Part shown: piece by piece, positions 44,675 to 57,139 of the stretch
How positions within the stretch are numbered: position 1 is the stretch's first letter
How the letters are laid out: every line of letters starts with the position of its first letter
DNA from: Cercospora beticola
Taxonomy: Eukaryota; Ascomycota; Dothideomycetes; Mycosphaerellales; Mycosphaerellaceae
NCBI RefSeq assembly: GCF_033473495.1
Contig: NC_088935.1
Location: forward strand, 3,410,001 to 3,474,000
Direction of reading: 5' to 3'
DNA length: 64,000 nt
Notes under the pieces: model-generated
The model's input: the letters and a program-made list of their open reading frames with translations, nothing else
Database searches by the model: none
Told to the model about the DNA's origin: nothing
Position numbers and translations under genes: made by a program

Positions 44675-44869
44675 CGTGTTGCTGCGACAGCGAGTATCAC
44701 GTCTGTCTGCGGCCGCTGTAGGCTTTTGCGCCTCAAGCCAGACTTTGATTGCGATTTGACCGGGGTCCGTCAAATTCCACCAATTCCGCGCCAGCCAATT
44801 CCCACTCTGCTACTCCGACATGTCCGACTTTCCTCACGACATGTACATTCGCCGCAGCGAGCATGTCCC

Positions 44870-45631
44870 ATGTCGCAGTCGTCACTGCTCGCCTGGCTGA
44901 ACAAGCCAGCCATTGTCCGGAGCGCACCGTCGCTTGAGCAATCACAGACACCCGACACTGGCAAGCTACCAGTGCAGATCACAACACCAGCAGCGGACGT
45001 AGAAGCATCCCAACCTCAATCCGACCACAGCCCGACCAACGAGCTGACAGCACACCTTTCGGAAAGACGCCCATTGCCCCAAAATGTCGAGCTGAGGTCA
45101 TGCACTCAAGCCGATATCCCACACCTCAAGCGACTAACGAGTCTTTTACTCCCCATCCCGTACCCGGACAAGTTCTACAAGGACATTGTGAATGACCCAG
45201 TCACAAACAGCATCACTCTGCTTGCAGTTTGGCACGATGATTCGACATCTCAGTCGAAGGGAAAGGGACGTCTGATCGGTGCCATTCGCTGTAGGTTACT
45301 GGAACCATCCACCGCGAGTACGGAATTTCCATCCCGCGAAGCCACGGCGCCTGTATTGTACCTGAGCACTCTAGTGCTTTTGTCGCCCTATCGACATCAC
45401 GGAATTGCTACTCACTTGCTTCGCACAGTCGTGCAGAAGGCAGCAGAAGACTACGGCGTTACACGTGTCGGCGCACACGTGTGGGAAGCCAACGCCGATG
45501 GCCTGGCGTGGTACCGCAAACGCGAATTTCGAGAGACGCGTCGCGAGCCTGGCTATTACCGTCGTCTCGATCCTTCAGCAGCGGTAGTGGTCGAGCGGGA
45601 TGTCAGGGTCGCAGACTTCCTGAGCACCTAG
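44870..45631 (+). CDS. GNAT-family N-acetyltransferase (Naa50-like)
   Basis: Single exon, 253 aa from the ATG at 44870 (MSQSSLLAWLNK). The leading ~70 residues are unstructured, and the GNAT fold starts at NVELRSCTQADIPHLKRL. YPDKFYKDIVNDP resembles the Naa50 substrate loop; LYLSTLVLLSPYRHHGIATHLL supplies the acetyl-CoA binding motif A (R-x-x-G-I-A), followed by VGAHVWEANADGLAWYRKREF and GYYRRLDP. The family acetylates protein N-termini or lysines; Naa50-like is the best fit by eye but not proven. The N-terminal SLLAWL-like PIP-box look-alike is curious but unsupported. Confidence 0.85.
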   Translation: MSQSSLLAWLNKPAIVRSAPSLEQSQTPDTGKLPVQITTPAADVEASQPQSDHSPTNELTAHLSERRPLPQNVELRSCTQADIPHLKRLTSLLLPIPYPDKFYKDIVNDPVTNSITLLAVWHDDSTSQSKGKGRLIGAIRCRLLEPSTASTEFPSREATAPVLYLSTLVLLSPYRHHGIATHLLRTVVQKAAEDYGVTRVGAHVWEANADGLAWYRKREFRETRREPGYYRRLDPSAAVVVERDVRVADFLST

Positions 45632-47162
45632 CGACGACTTGTTAGGCAGGGGTGAATCGATTTAGCGTTTGTCCAGGGAAGATGATCCGCGATACTGTAT
45701 GTAGAGGGCTGGACGATCAACATTCATCCTCAAATTCTGCGTGGGAGCAGATGACTCGCCGCCTTTCACGGCTGAGGAGTGGAGCTTGTCACGGAGGGCA
45801 AGTGCCTCTCGCAGTCAACATCGTCGCGTCCTCGCCTCCACGCTTCGTACCACTCTCGAAGACGATTCCGACCAAAGCATTTGCAAGTGCCTGCCAGACG
45901 GTGTGCGCTCCTCGTTGGTCAAAAACGGCCGAGACGAATAGGTGCTGCTACGGACGCGGAACATCCGTGGTATTACATAGCCCGACAAGGCAAGTCTGCT
46001 GCAAGTACGATGTCTTGTAGTCGGACTCGCCGTATGGGGCGTTTTGTGGCGGAAATTGGCAGATATGTGGCGGAGGCAGCGAATGTGAGCAGCACGGGTG
46101 CCGCATGACTTGTTGGCACATCAGGCCATCAATTGATCGCACAGCTCGCATGTATTCGTGGCCGAGAACGCTCTTGCCACGTTCGATGCATCACATCACT
46201 CGTCAACTGCCTGGAACCGAAAATGCGGTCGACCACGTGTGGTCGGTGCACTAGCATCTAGACTTGAATAAACTTTCGCAAGCGCATCCTCAACACCGCC
46301 TCTCGACCATTATGCTTTGCTGGCTGGAGCAGCCCGACCTCTCGTAGTCCACCCAGCGCCATGCCGCTAGTCTGGAAAAGGGCAAAGGACAACACACGGG
46401 AGAACATGCAGAGAAAGTTCGGGAGCGAGACGCGCATCTCTGGACCTGCAAGCTGCTGCTTGCGCTGGGCGAAAATTGGGCTCGATGTCCGCGAGTAAGC
46501 TCTTCACAGGCGAGACATGCTGTGTTTCCGCACTCGTGCTGTGCCAAAGGGCACACTGGTGGAATGTTCACTCGCCACTCAGGTCTCGACGGAGAATTTC
46601 CTGCCCAGCCGCGAACCACCAGACGGGAGCTGAAGATTTCGCAGACTAGACGCGCCGGCGAGGACGATATTTCTTGCAGCCAAGCGGAAGGCTTGCATGC
46701 CGAGTCGACTACCACGCCGTACAATGTCCCCTTTCGTGCGCCATGTCAGCCACGAAACCCTTTTCTAGTCGAGAACCGCACATGGCACGCAAGCTGCCTC
46801 GTGGCATGGCTTGCGGAGTGCCCATCTGTAACTCACGCATGCACCCTCCGGCGGGTTCTGGCTCAGCCTCCACTGCACATTTACCTTTCACAGCCAGCCT
46901 TATGGGTCTCATATCGGCAGCAGTGCTTGATCATTGGTCGCCGTTGAGCCCCAAGATCTGAGCCTGTCTTAGCAGGACCAGAGGCATGCCGTCTTCTGCT
47001 GGTGTATATCACTGCTCAGCCCGCCGCCATGTCGATGCTTGCGATTGTCAACACCACTGTGCCCCAGCCTACTTGAAGTCTCTCGTTTGCGTCTGACCAC
47101 TGGCATACCTGCTATCACGGCACTTGGCTACATCGACTGCAATACCGTGATCTCACTTCGGC
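45632..47162. other. intergenic, no gene recognised
   Basis: About 1.5 kb. Several short frames (for instance 46290-46724 minus) have no domain, poor starts and mixed composition. No repeat from the families above was found. Confidence 0.4.
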
Positions 47163-48366
47163 ATGCTCGACATGCTCCTTCTCCCTCTGCTGGCGGCTTC
47201 CGCGCTAGCAGCTCCACAGCAGACAACGCCAACAGGAGTGCGACCCCAATTCAAATCTGCAAAATATGTCGGCAACGTCACCGATCCTAGTCTGGACAGA
47301 GACTCTTGCGGCTCCACACGCATCGGCAGCCGAGCCTTCTGGACATGCAGAGACACTATGGCATTTGTACGGATCATCAAAGCAATGCAGACGCTCCTTT
47401 TCTGACAATCAATTGCAGATCAATGGCGAATCAAAATTTCCCATCTACATGAATACCGCAGCTTGGTCCCCTTTGGGTGCAGGCGTGGTAAGCAGTGGTC
47501 CTGTTGGAGCTGGATCGACAGGAAAGAATGCTATTCTGCAAATGTACGGCGAGCACATCGAGTACTTCCCAGCCCAAGCCGATAACTGCCCTGTGGGTCA
47601 TGGACAATGCTCCGACGACTCCGGACGTTGGGTCTACTGGCCAAACAGCCAGCCGATCGTCACGCAAGTGAGCTCGACACGGTTCACTGCCTACCAGTTC
47701 ATTGCGAAGTCGAAGATCAAGGGTTTCATGCCTGTCGGCGGCCCGCCAGCATACATGCTTTGGAAGCAAGTCTACACTGGCACATCGGATAAGAACAAAG
47801 TGCCCGCGGCAACAGTCGTGGCGCAAGCGTTTTGGAAGGCTGGCGAAATCGGATATGGCGACTACGGCAATGTTATCCGCAATGGCTACGCGTACTTGTA
47901 CGGCAAGGTCAACGATCCTGATCCACCAGCTCTCGCACGAGTCAAGCTTGGCTACATGGAGAACAAGAGCGCCTACGAATACTACGTGTCGGGCAAATGG
48001 GTGAAGACGATGCCGAAGATCACGGATAGCGGCATCATCATCCCAAACTGCGGAGCTGGCTGGCAAGGAACTTATTACTACTCTGCGTTCTACAAGTCCT
48101 TCATCTGGATCGGCCAGAAATACGGACAGCCTGTGGCCTGGTTCTACATCTCGACCGCTCCAGCACCTGAAGGTCCTTGGGTTGAGCCATACATTCTGTG
48201 GAAGGGTCAAGATGGTACTGGATTTGTCGGAGCTTACACTTTGCAGGCAAACCCAGCATTGCTCCCTTCTTCGGATGCTTCCGAGAACGCCATCTATCTG
48301 ACTTGGACCCAGCCTTACAATAGTGGGCCATACATCACGCCCTTGGCGTACATTGAGTTCCAATAG
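47163..48366 (+). CDS. secreted protein of unknown function, probably beta-rich
   Basis: Two exons, 47163-47366 and 47419-48366; 383 aa. A signal peptide (MLDMLLLPLLAASALAAP) is evident. The mature part has YVGNVTDPSLDRDSCGSTR, FWTCRDT and many aromatic-rich strands (AYMLWKQVYTG, WQGTYYYSAFYKSFIWIGQ, AWFYISTAPAPEGPW, ENAIYLTWTQPY). The repeated strand pattern and the PEGPW motif recall five-bladed beta-propeller families such as DUF4185 or GH43-type proteins, but no catalytic triad was identified, so no activity is claimed. The intron is placed where frame and a CTGAC branch point agree. Confidence 0.78.
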
Positions 48367-48591
48367 AGATCGGTGGGATGGCATGGCGTTGGTCGGACCC
48401 TCTTATTATGAGCGCGATACCCAGAGATACCCTCAGCGATAGATAGAGTATGCATTGTAGCATTTAATGGCATTTTCGAACTTCACATCTTCGTTCTGAG
48501 TCGCTTTTCCCGCTTCTTTCCTTGACTTCCCACTTCCAGCTCTGTGGAACTCGAAGGCCTGCCAGCTTGTTGCATGGGAGAACAATCGACC

Positions 48592-49869
48592 TCATCCTAA
48601 GTCCTGGATGGTGAAATCATCACCGAAATTCTGCTTCCAACCTTGCAACCCTGTACTCCGCACATCTCGTTTGACCAGCTCTCTGCCTTCCAGAAGTGGA
48701 TGCTGCTTCAGCTCGGTGTAGTTCTGTACGCTCAATACCTCAGCTGCTGCCGATGTTCCCGTAGACCTGATAATGTCATTCACACTTTCCCACATTCGTC
48801 TTCGACTCACGCAACTGGCTCCTCTAGGATCTGTTTGCTTTCGTCCCTGCAGCACGCCGTTGATCAAGATTTCCTGACATTGCGGCGTGTACATTACTGA
48901 CAGATTGCTAGGAACTGATTGACAGTCCTTAGCAGGCTTACAGAAGTCGAAAGTCTTTGTGGTCGTTTGTATCTCAAACGGCTGGAATCGATAGCCATAC
49001 TGATTACAGGCCTTCTTGTAGCGCTCTTCTTCTAGTGGTGCCATTCTTCCACTCGCACTGAAAGATCTTTGGACCGCACTGCTGACGACTTGGTCCTCAG
49101 GCAGGATAAGACTTGCGATAAAGGTGTTTCCAGGATGTAGAAGTATTGTCGCTAACCCCGATAGTACTCCCGTGCATTGCTTCAGTGCCAGCTTGTCTGA
49201 GCAACTTTTGCTCAGAGACTGCGGAGCATCTGGCCTTGATGGCTTTCTTCGGACGATACCAAGCTGGTCAAAATTGCCGCGACCAAGCAGTCCGTCTTCT
49301 CCAACGTACTGCTGTCTTTCCCAAGGTGTTGCGTCAGTCTGTTCTGCCATTGTGAGCTCCATCGACGCGTCACCACAAGGCGCCTCTGAGCAATACCTAT
49401 AAAATCGAGAGAAGTCAGCGTGACACAGACTCGTAGCTCTCGTCCAGAAAACCTACATATGTATCTCAACGCCATCCTGGAGCTGAAAAAGTTGGCCTTG
49501 TTCATCGGACGAGCCTTCCGGCCTCCAGCTGACCCATCTCCCATCCTCATCACGCCCTTTACTTACCAGATGAGCACAGTCATCTATCAGAAATCGATTG
49601 AAAGATCGCAAGGCCAGTATCTCGGCATGCCAGTCATGTAAGATGTTGCCGTTGGCTATGCCAAGTTTCGACTGAGGAAGGCACTTCATTCCGGTCGCCA
49701 ACGCAGCACATTCCACTGTCGCGGACGTGGCTGGCCCTTTGCTGAGCACAATGCCGGCCAGAGGTACCCATTCCCTACGGCCATTGGGAAGGGTGCGAGG
49801 TTTGCATTTGGCGGGCAGTGCTTCAAATGTTCGGAGGACGCAATCCGCAATAAGGTCGGCCTTGGTCAT
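48592..49869 (-). CDS. TAD1: tRNA-specific adenosine deaminase 1
   Basis: Two exons, 49457-49869 and 48592-49396; 405 aa. The deaminase zinc site is complete: DWHAEILALRSFNRFL (His and catalytic Glu), SEAPCGDASMEL (Cys), and SCSDKLALKQCTGV with the second Cys and the inositol-phosphate-type KxxxW/Q region typical of ADAT1/ADAR. Tad1 converts A37 to inosine in tRNA-Ala, 3' of the anticodon. The intron joins EIHM to YCSEAPC in phase. Length matches yeast Tad1 (about 400 aa). Downstream on the same strand is the secreted-protein gene's converging end. Confidence 0.93.
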
Positions 49870-50479
49870 TATCTTCGCAAGTCATCTGGAAAAAGGCTCA
49901 GACTTGAATGGCAGATAGCGACAGCCTCGCAAAGGCCCAGCGCTGATGTGGCGTACTCGAGAGCGCCGCTTCGACAGAATCGTGGCGTCTGGCGTGTTCG
50001 CAGATTTCGGCACGAACTTTGCTCCACGTCACAGCACTGGGCGCATGGGACAACATTTTAGCGTATACATGTAGCATGGAACACAGCAGTATACAATGAG
50101 ACGGGTGGCACTGAAGGTACTCTCCAAACTGCTTTTGTTCATGGGCCTGTTTGAAGCCGTGAAAATCTAAAGCTACAGGCAAGCCCAGTTGCATAAGACT
50201 GGTTATCCGCCGCAGAACCGTAGCCATCATCATCGCTCATGATTTCATAACAAAGGAAAAGGTGGTCGTTCGCTCTTGTTGTTGCAGCGCATCACCTCAA
50301 CGACCAAGGACAATGCTGCTGATGCCGAAGTAGTGGTACTCAGACCGGGTATCTGGGATCGAGAAGGGAAGAAAAGCCCGCTCCATCTCTGCATCGAGAG
50401 AAAGAAGGACTCAAACAACACAATCCAAATCAACACCCGCTTGTGAATTTGAGAACAGAAGTTCCAGTCAAGAGACCGT
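49870..50479. other. intergenic, no gene seen
   Basis: 610 bp between TAD1 and TEF1, both minus. A 111-codon frame (49898-50233) has no domain and is not called. Confidence 0.45.
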
Positions 50480-52540
<2,061 letters not shown>

Positions 52541-53537
52541 TAGTGGAGGGTGGATCCAGCTTGGCAAGCCGACAAGCGCGGGGCACGTGTGTCAGGCAGC
52601 AAGGCAAGGTGGCGGCAACTGAGAAAATTCATGTGAGAACAAGTGAGAGTTGCCTCTTATGGTGCATTGAGCCTTGTGACGTATCGAACAGCCTATTCTT
52701 CATTCACATTCCAATGCAGCTCAGCATGTGCACGATTCAAGGGCGGATCAGCAAGAGGAGAGAGCGCGCCGTTGGTCGCTTTCGCCTGAAACGCTGAATT
52801 GTGTGCAGATGCAAAGCAGCGACGATCGCTTCCACAAACTACATGTGACAGACTCGACAATGTGATCCAACATTGTATTGTCAAATGGGCTCTCATTACC
52901 ACTAGTTTGCTAATATGGCATACCTCTCTGCGAACAGAATGACGTTTCATTGCCGACAGCTTGACCCTAAACACCACTGTACTGTGGTAAGTTGTTTTAG
53001 ATCGTACCTTCCGCCACCTAATTTGGGATCCGCCTATGGCCTCTTCTGGAGCAAATTATGAATAAGCCATATCCGATCTAATGTGCGGCGTGCGCGAGAC
53101 GTGCTCTACGTTGAGTCGCATTAGACTCTGTTCATTGTACCATCATCCTTTCCCGTCATCTTCGGTGAACGACAAGTCTGCCGCTCGTGAGTGACTGTCC
53201 ACAGCAACGAGCACCAGTCCTCGGATCTGCCAGTTTCGTTCGGAGTGCTGTTCAGAGCAGCGTAAGATCTCAGGCGCTGTGTTCCGAGGGCCCAATTTGG
53301 CAGCTAAGAGAGGCCAGAAGAGGTGCACAGCATGCTTCACGGTGGTCCTGAGCCGTACCAATACTGCCTGTCCTTGCGATGCAGTCAAGCCAACCTTGTT
53401 GTCTACTAGGAAGATGGCGGACTTCGTGGTCGAACGTGTTCTCCCCTGGCACATATAGAGCTTCTTCTCTAATGACCTGTCGTCACTGCAGACTTGTCCA
53501 TATATCTTGTATCATACAGCCTCGCTTCAGCGTGAGG
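52541..53537. other. intergenic, no gene seen
   Basis: About 1 kb between TEF1's promoter and the next minus-strand gene's stop. Frames are short and without domains. Confidence 0.45.
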
Positions 53538-54188
53538 CTAGGACGGGCCACCTTCACGCTCGGCACGCCGCTTCTCTTTGGCCTCCCGCTTCGCTCGTCT
53601 ATCATCGGCGAGCTTCTTGTGCACCTTGAGCTCCATGGCGTGCTGCAACATTAACTCTTCCAGCTTCTTCTCCACTTCACCATTCTCCTTGATCGCATCC
53701 TCGCGTTTGCGCATCCTGTCCTGCAATTCCCCCATGAGCTCCTCAATCTTCTTGTCTACCGTGGCAGCCAAGCGGTCGGTCGTACGTGCGTGCGGGTGGT
53801 TGTTGAAAAAGTCCTCGGGAAACGTATCCATGTCAGGATCAAGACCAGGACCACCTTCGAGGTAGCCGCCCGGGTGGGTGAGCTTAATGCCAGGCACAGG
53901 GCTGGCAAAGATGCGTCGCGGGTCGTCCAAAGGCAGTGGGAGATCAGTCTCGGCAATGACTGGCAGGCTCTCGGGCGGGATGTCTTTCATGCGTATTGAT
54001 ACGCCTTCCGTTGACTGCTCAGAGCTGTCCTCCGAGATCACGCGAATTCCGTCTGGTGACGCTGGAGGGTTGAGCACAACGCTCATCAAGGCGTCCTCGA
54101 ATTCGGCGCTGTATTTGAGGTCGTGTGGTACGTACGAAGCGTACTTGCCACCCGGTCGCTGTTCTGAGTCTCCATTCATGGTGGCCAT
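53538..54188 (-). CDS. hypothetical coiled-coil protein
   Basis: Single exon, 216 aa from the ATG at 54188 (MATMNGD). Residues 1-110 are acidic and Pro-rich (KYASYVPHDLKYSAEFEDAL is the most ordered part). The last ~75 residues form a highly charged coiled coil (KKIEELMGELQDRMRKREDA, then KKLADDRRAKREAKEKRRAE). No domain or family is recognised. The frame stays open 12 codons upstream of the ATG to the TGA that ends the small membrane-protein ORF, so the two lie 33 nt apart on the same strand. Confidence 0.75.
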   Translation of the reverse strand: MATMNGDSEQRPGGKYASYVPHDLKYSAEFEDALMSVVLNPPASPDGIRVISEDSSEQSTEGVSIRMKDIPPESLPVIAETDLPLPLDDPRRIFASPVPGIKLTHPGGYLEGGPGLDPDMDTFPEDFFNNHPHARTTDRLAATVDKKIEELMGELQDRMRKREDAIKENGEVEKKLEELMLQHAMELKVHKKLADDRRAKREAKEKRRAEREGGPS

Positions 54189-54221
54189 CGCAGGTGGTGT
54201 AGCGTAGAAAGCTATAGATGA

Positions 54222-54383
54222 TCACGCAGTGTTCCGAGTGGTTGGCGCATCTTTGAACGGCGGACGGGGTGGGACTTTGCCGGGCGGAGGGTCAGTGATG
54301 CGGGCAATGAGGCTCGCGCTCCAGCTGATGGCCAGCAGTAAGGAGAAGATGAAGGCGAATAGTAACACCGTGTACGCTTCCAT
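54222..54383 (-). CDS. small single-pass membrane protein (53 aa)
   Basis: Complete frame with ATG at 54383 and TGA at 54222. One strong hydrophobic helix (VLLFAFIFSLLLAISWSASL, residues about 6-26) is followed by a Pro-rich cytosolic-looking tail (DPPPGKVPPRPPF). No family is recognised. It ends 33 nt before the start of the coiled-coil gene, on the same strand, and begins 278 bp from the divergent ING-type gene. It may be an upstream ORF of that transcript or a separate small gene. Confidence 0.45.
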   Translation of the reverse strand: MEAYTVLLFAFIFSLLLAISWSASLIARITDPPPGKVPPRPPFKDAPTTRNTA

Positions 54384-54661
54384 GCTGCGGGCTCGTGAAG
54401 TGTAGCTCAAGTGCACGCTGGGCTCGACCGAAGCCGGCCGTTGCCAAGCACAGTCTGTCGCGTCTGCCCAATCGAGCTCCTCGCGACTGCCCTCCACTCT
54501 CACTCCCCTCTGCATCACACGGCTTCGACACCTCTCCGCTCGACGCATGCCTGGAATGCTGTGGCTTACGGCACGCGCCCCTCAGCTCTGCCCACCAGTA
54601 CCGCCTTGAACGCGCGCCGCACGACACTGGGCGACACAGACTCCCTCTATTGTTCAGAGCC

Positions 54662-56848
54662 ATGGCCGCTGCCCTCTCTCACACCTCCGTGGACGATCTG
54701 AGGTCGCTCAGTCGCCAGCCGCCTTCGGATCCAGACATACAAGCGACTCTCTCCGACTTCCTCACCTACACCGAGCATTTTCCGTCCCATCTCGTGCGCG
54801 CCTTGACGCTGATCCACGAACAACGAGTCAAGGCTGAGACCAACATCAAATCCGTCCATAATAACACGACTGCATATAGCACTTTGCCCAGCATCAAGCG
54901 CGCCAGGCCGGACCCTGCGCAATTGCGAAGAGAAATCAGTTGGGCTCTCGACGATGCGGAGGCTGCATGTCGCATGGCCGCCGAGGAGGCTGGCAGGTTG
55001 GACGATGAGTGCCAACGCGAAGCAAAGCGTTTGGAGATAGTGACCGACAAGCTCAAGTCGCAACCGAAACCTCCTTCGCGAGATCCAACACCCGAGCAAC
55101 AAGCGCTCACATCGCCCAACCTCAAGCGCGAGCGCCGGATGAGCACGAGGGCGGATGACATGAAAGCTGAAAAGCATACGCGTCGCGTGCAGGACAAAGC
55201 CGCAAGCAAGTTACGAGGAAGGAAGGTCATGGTGCCCGGAGAGGTGCTTCCTCCGCCCGACCCTAATGCGCCATTTGATAACATGTCAGATTGGACATCA
55301 CCCCGACCTTCACCTCCCGTCATGGACGATGCTGGTGAGCAGGACAAAAAGAAAACCACGCCTCGACCTCGCTCAAGAACACCAAAGCCGCCAAGAGCTG
55401 AGAAGGAGAACAGACAGAGGTCAGAGCGGGATCGAAAGGCCGAGAGTATGAAATCGCGTGGCCCACGAGCGCCAGGACAGCCAGGGACCAACGCCCACTC
55501 TGCGGTCGCCGGGATTAGCACCTCTAATGCGTTGCTGGCACTCACCGAACCGCCTCCAGATGCGGCAAAAGGTAGTAAATGGCTGCCGTGGGTCAAACTT
55601 ACGGAGTGGGAAATGGCGAAGCTGAGGAAGCGCATGAAGAAGAACGCAATATGGGTTCCATCGCAGACTATGGTACGCCGTGAGCTCAAGAACTTAGGCC
55701 GTGGCATAGCTGGCAAAGAGGCCGCGAGGCTGGAGGCGGAAGCGAATGGCACTACACTCGTTGATGAACACAACGAAGTGGATCCCACGAAGGTCGTCAT
55801 TAGTGGCGAGGAAACCGACCAGATCAATGCCATGCTCGGCCCTCAGGTGTACGTGGACGATGAGGACGCTGACGCTGAGCTCATCAACAGAGGAATGCGA
55901 CTCAATGAAGCGAAGAAGCTCAAGCGACAGCGGCTGCTCGAGGAGCAGGCGCTGCAAGCACAGTTAGCGCGTGAACAAGGCGTTGAGCCCCCTTTGGATA
56001 GTGGCAAAACAGCGTCGCCTGAAGGACAGAAGAAGCGTAAGCGAGAGGCAACACCAGCTGCAGGAACGTCGAAGACTGCTGGACCGAAGTCACCAGAGGC
56101 CAAGGCCAATCCACCGAAGCGACTAAAGCTCACCGGACCCTCCAACAATCCGCCCACGACTTCGAAGATCCCTTTGGCCCCGGCTGGGGTTTCATCCTCG
56201 CCGCAAGCCGCAACAGCGGGTCGACAGCGCAAAGCCGCCACTCCGCCCGCCACTCGGCGTCCTACCATCACCATCAAGGTTGGAAAAGCAGTATCTGAGG
56301 AGCCCCCAAACAGGCGCCAGAGCCTCCGCAGAGGAAGCAACGCCAGCCTGCCCAGCAACAGTGGGCCGTCCGCGAGCACACCTGCCTCGCCCAAAAGTAC
56401 CGGCACGAGCAAAGATGCCATTACAAAGAGCGGACGCCGATCCAAGAGACCTCCGCCCGGTGTCATCACTAGTAACGACGACGACAGCGCGAAGGCCACC
56501 ATTTCTCAACGGAAGGCAGCTCCGAATAGGAGGCGAGGACAGGGTGGAAAGAAGGATTCTTCGATGCCAGCAGACCAACTTGGCCTGAGCGCTACGGAAG
56601 CTCCTGAAGAATACATTGATCCAGACGAGCCTCGCTATTGCATATGCGGTGATGTGAGCTGGGGCACCATGATTGCGTGTGACAACGAGACGGACTGCGA
56701 AAAAGAGTGGTTCCACCTTGATTGTGTGCAGCTCAAGGATCTTCCGCCGCGTCGTACCAAGTGGTATTGTCCCGACTGCAGGAAGAAGTTGAAGGTCGGG
56801 CAAACGACGAACGGCTTGGTTGGGAGAAATTTGGGAGCCAGCCGCTAG
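54662..56848 (+). CDS. ING-type PHD-finger protein, enlarged
   Basis: Single exon, 728 aa from the ATG at 54662. The N-terminal ING fold is visible (LSDFLTYTEHFPSHLVRALTLI, then a long helical region), and the C-terminus has the ING PHD finger: RYCICGDVSWGTMIACDN, CEKEWFHLDCVQL and KWYCPDCRKK, all eight zinc ligands present. ING proteins bind H3K4me3 and anchor histone acetylase or deacetylase complexes (Pho23, Yng1, Yng2 in yeast). Those are typically 220-430 aa; here about 550 residues of charged, Pro/Ser-rich linker separate the two domains. Which complex it serves is not clear. Confidence 0.88.
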   Translation: MAAALSHTSVDDLRSLSRQPPSDPDIQATLSDFLTYTEHFPSHLVRALTLIHEQRVKAETNIKSVHNNTTAYSTLPSIKRARPDPAQLRREISWALDDAEAACRMAAEEAGRLDDECQREAKRLEIVTDKLKSQPKPPSRDPTPEQQALTSPNLKRERRMSTRADDMKAEKHTRRVQDKAASKLRGRKVMVPGEVLPPPDPNAPFDNMSDWTSPRPSPPVMDDAGEQDKKKTTPRPRSRTPKPPRAEKENRQRSERDRKAESMKSRGPRAPGQPGTNAHSAVAGISTSNALLALTEPPPDAAKGSKWLPWVKLTEWEMAKLRKRMKKNAIWVPSQTMVRRELKNLGRGIAGKEAARLEAEANGTTLVDEHNEVDPTKVVISGEETDQINAMLGPQVYVDDEDADAELINRGMRLNEAKKLKRQRLLEEQALQAQLAREQGVEPPLDSGKTASPEGQKKRKREATPAAGTSKTAGPKSPEAKANPPKRLKLTGPSNNPPTTSKIPLAPAGVSSSPQAATAGRQRKAATPPATRRPTITIKVGKAVSEEPPNRRQSLRRGSNASLPSNSGPSASTPASPKSTGTSKDAITKSGRRSKRPPPGVITSNDDDSAKATISQRKAAPNRRRGQGGKKDSSMPADQLGLSATEAPEEYIDPDEPRYCICGDVSWGTMIACDNETDCEKEWFHLDCVQLKDLPPRRTKWYCPDCRKKLKVGQTTNGLVGRNLGASR

Positions 56849-57139
56849 AGCGCGGCACTTCCCAACTTGTGGCATACGGCGAAGTAGCACTGTAGGAATA
56901 AAGTAGTATATGCATGTGTAATGACCTGAACGTGACCGCAGTCCACCCTTTTCGTGCCTTCACTCGTGGTCGCGTCAACGTCATAGGGCAAGGCTTAGCG
57001 TTTGGCGGCCCCCAAGCGCATCACCTGCGGGCGAACTAACACGCGGTCCAGGCAGGCAGCATTCTCGCATCGCCTTTAACAACCGCAAGACTGAACAGCT
57101 CTCTAGCAACCAGTGCATGCTGTTGACCTTGTTGCGACC
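56849..57139. other. short intergenic region, HSE1 promoter
   Basis: 291 bp between two + strand genes; no gene. Confidence 0.5.

Noticed and set aside
54766..55833. 355-codon minus-strand frame opposite the ING-type gene
   Set aside because: Shadow of the coding strand; Ser/Leu-rich with no domain, while the + strand has ING and PHD signatures.
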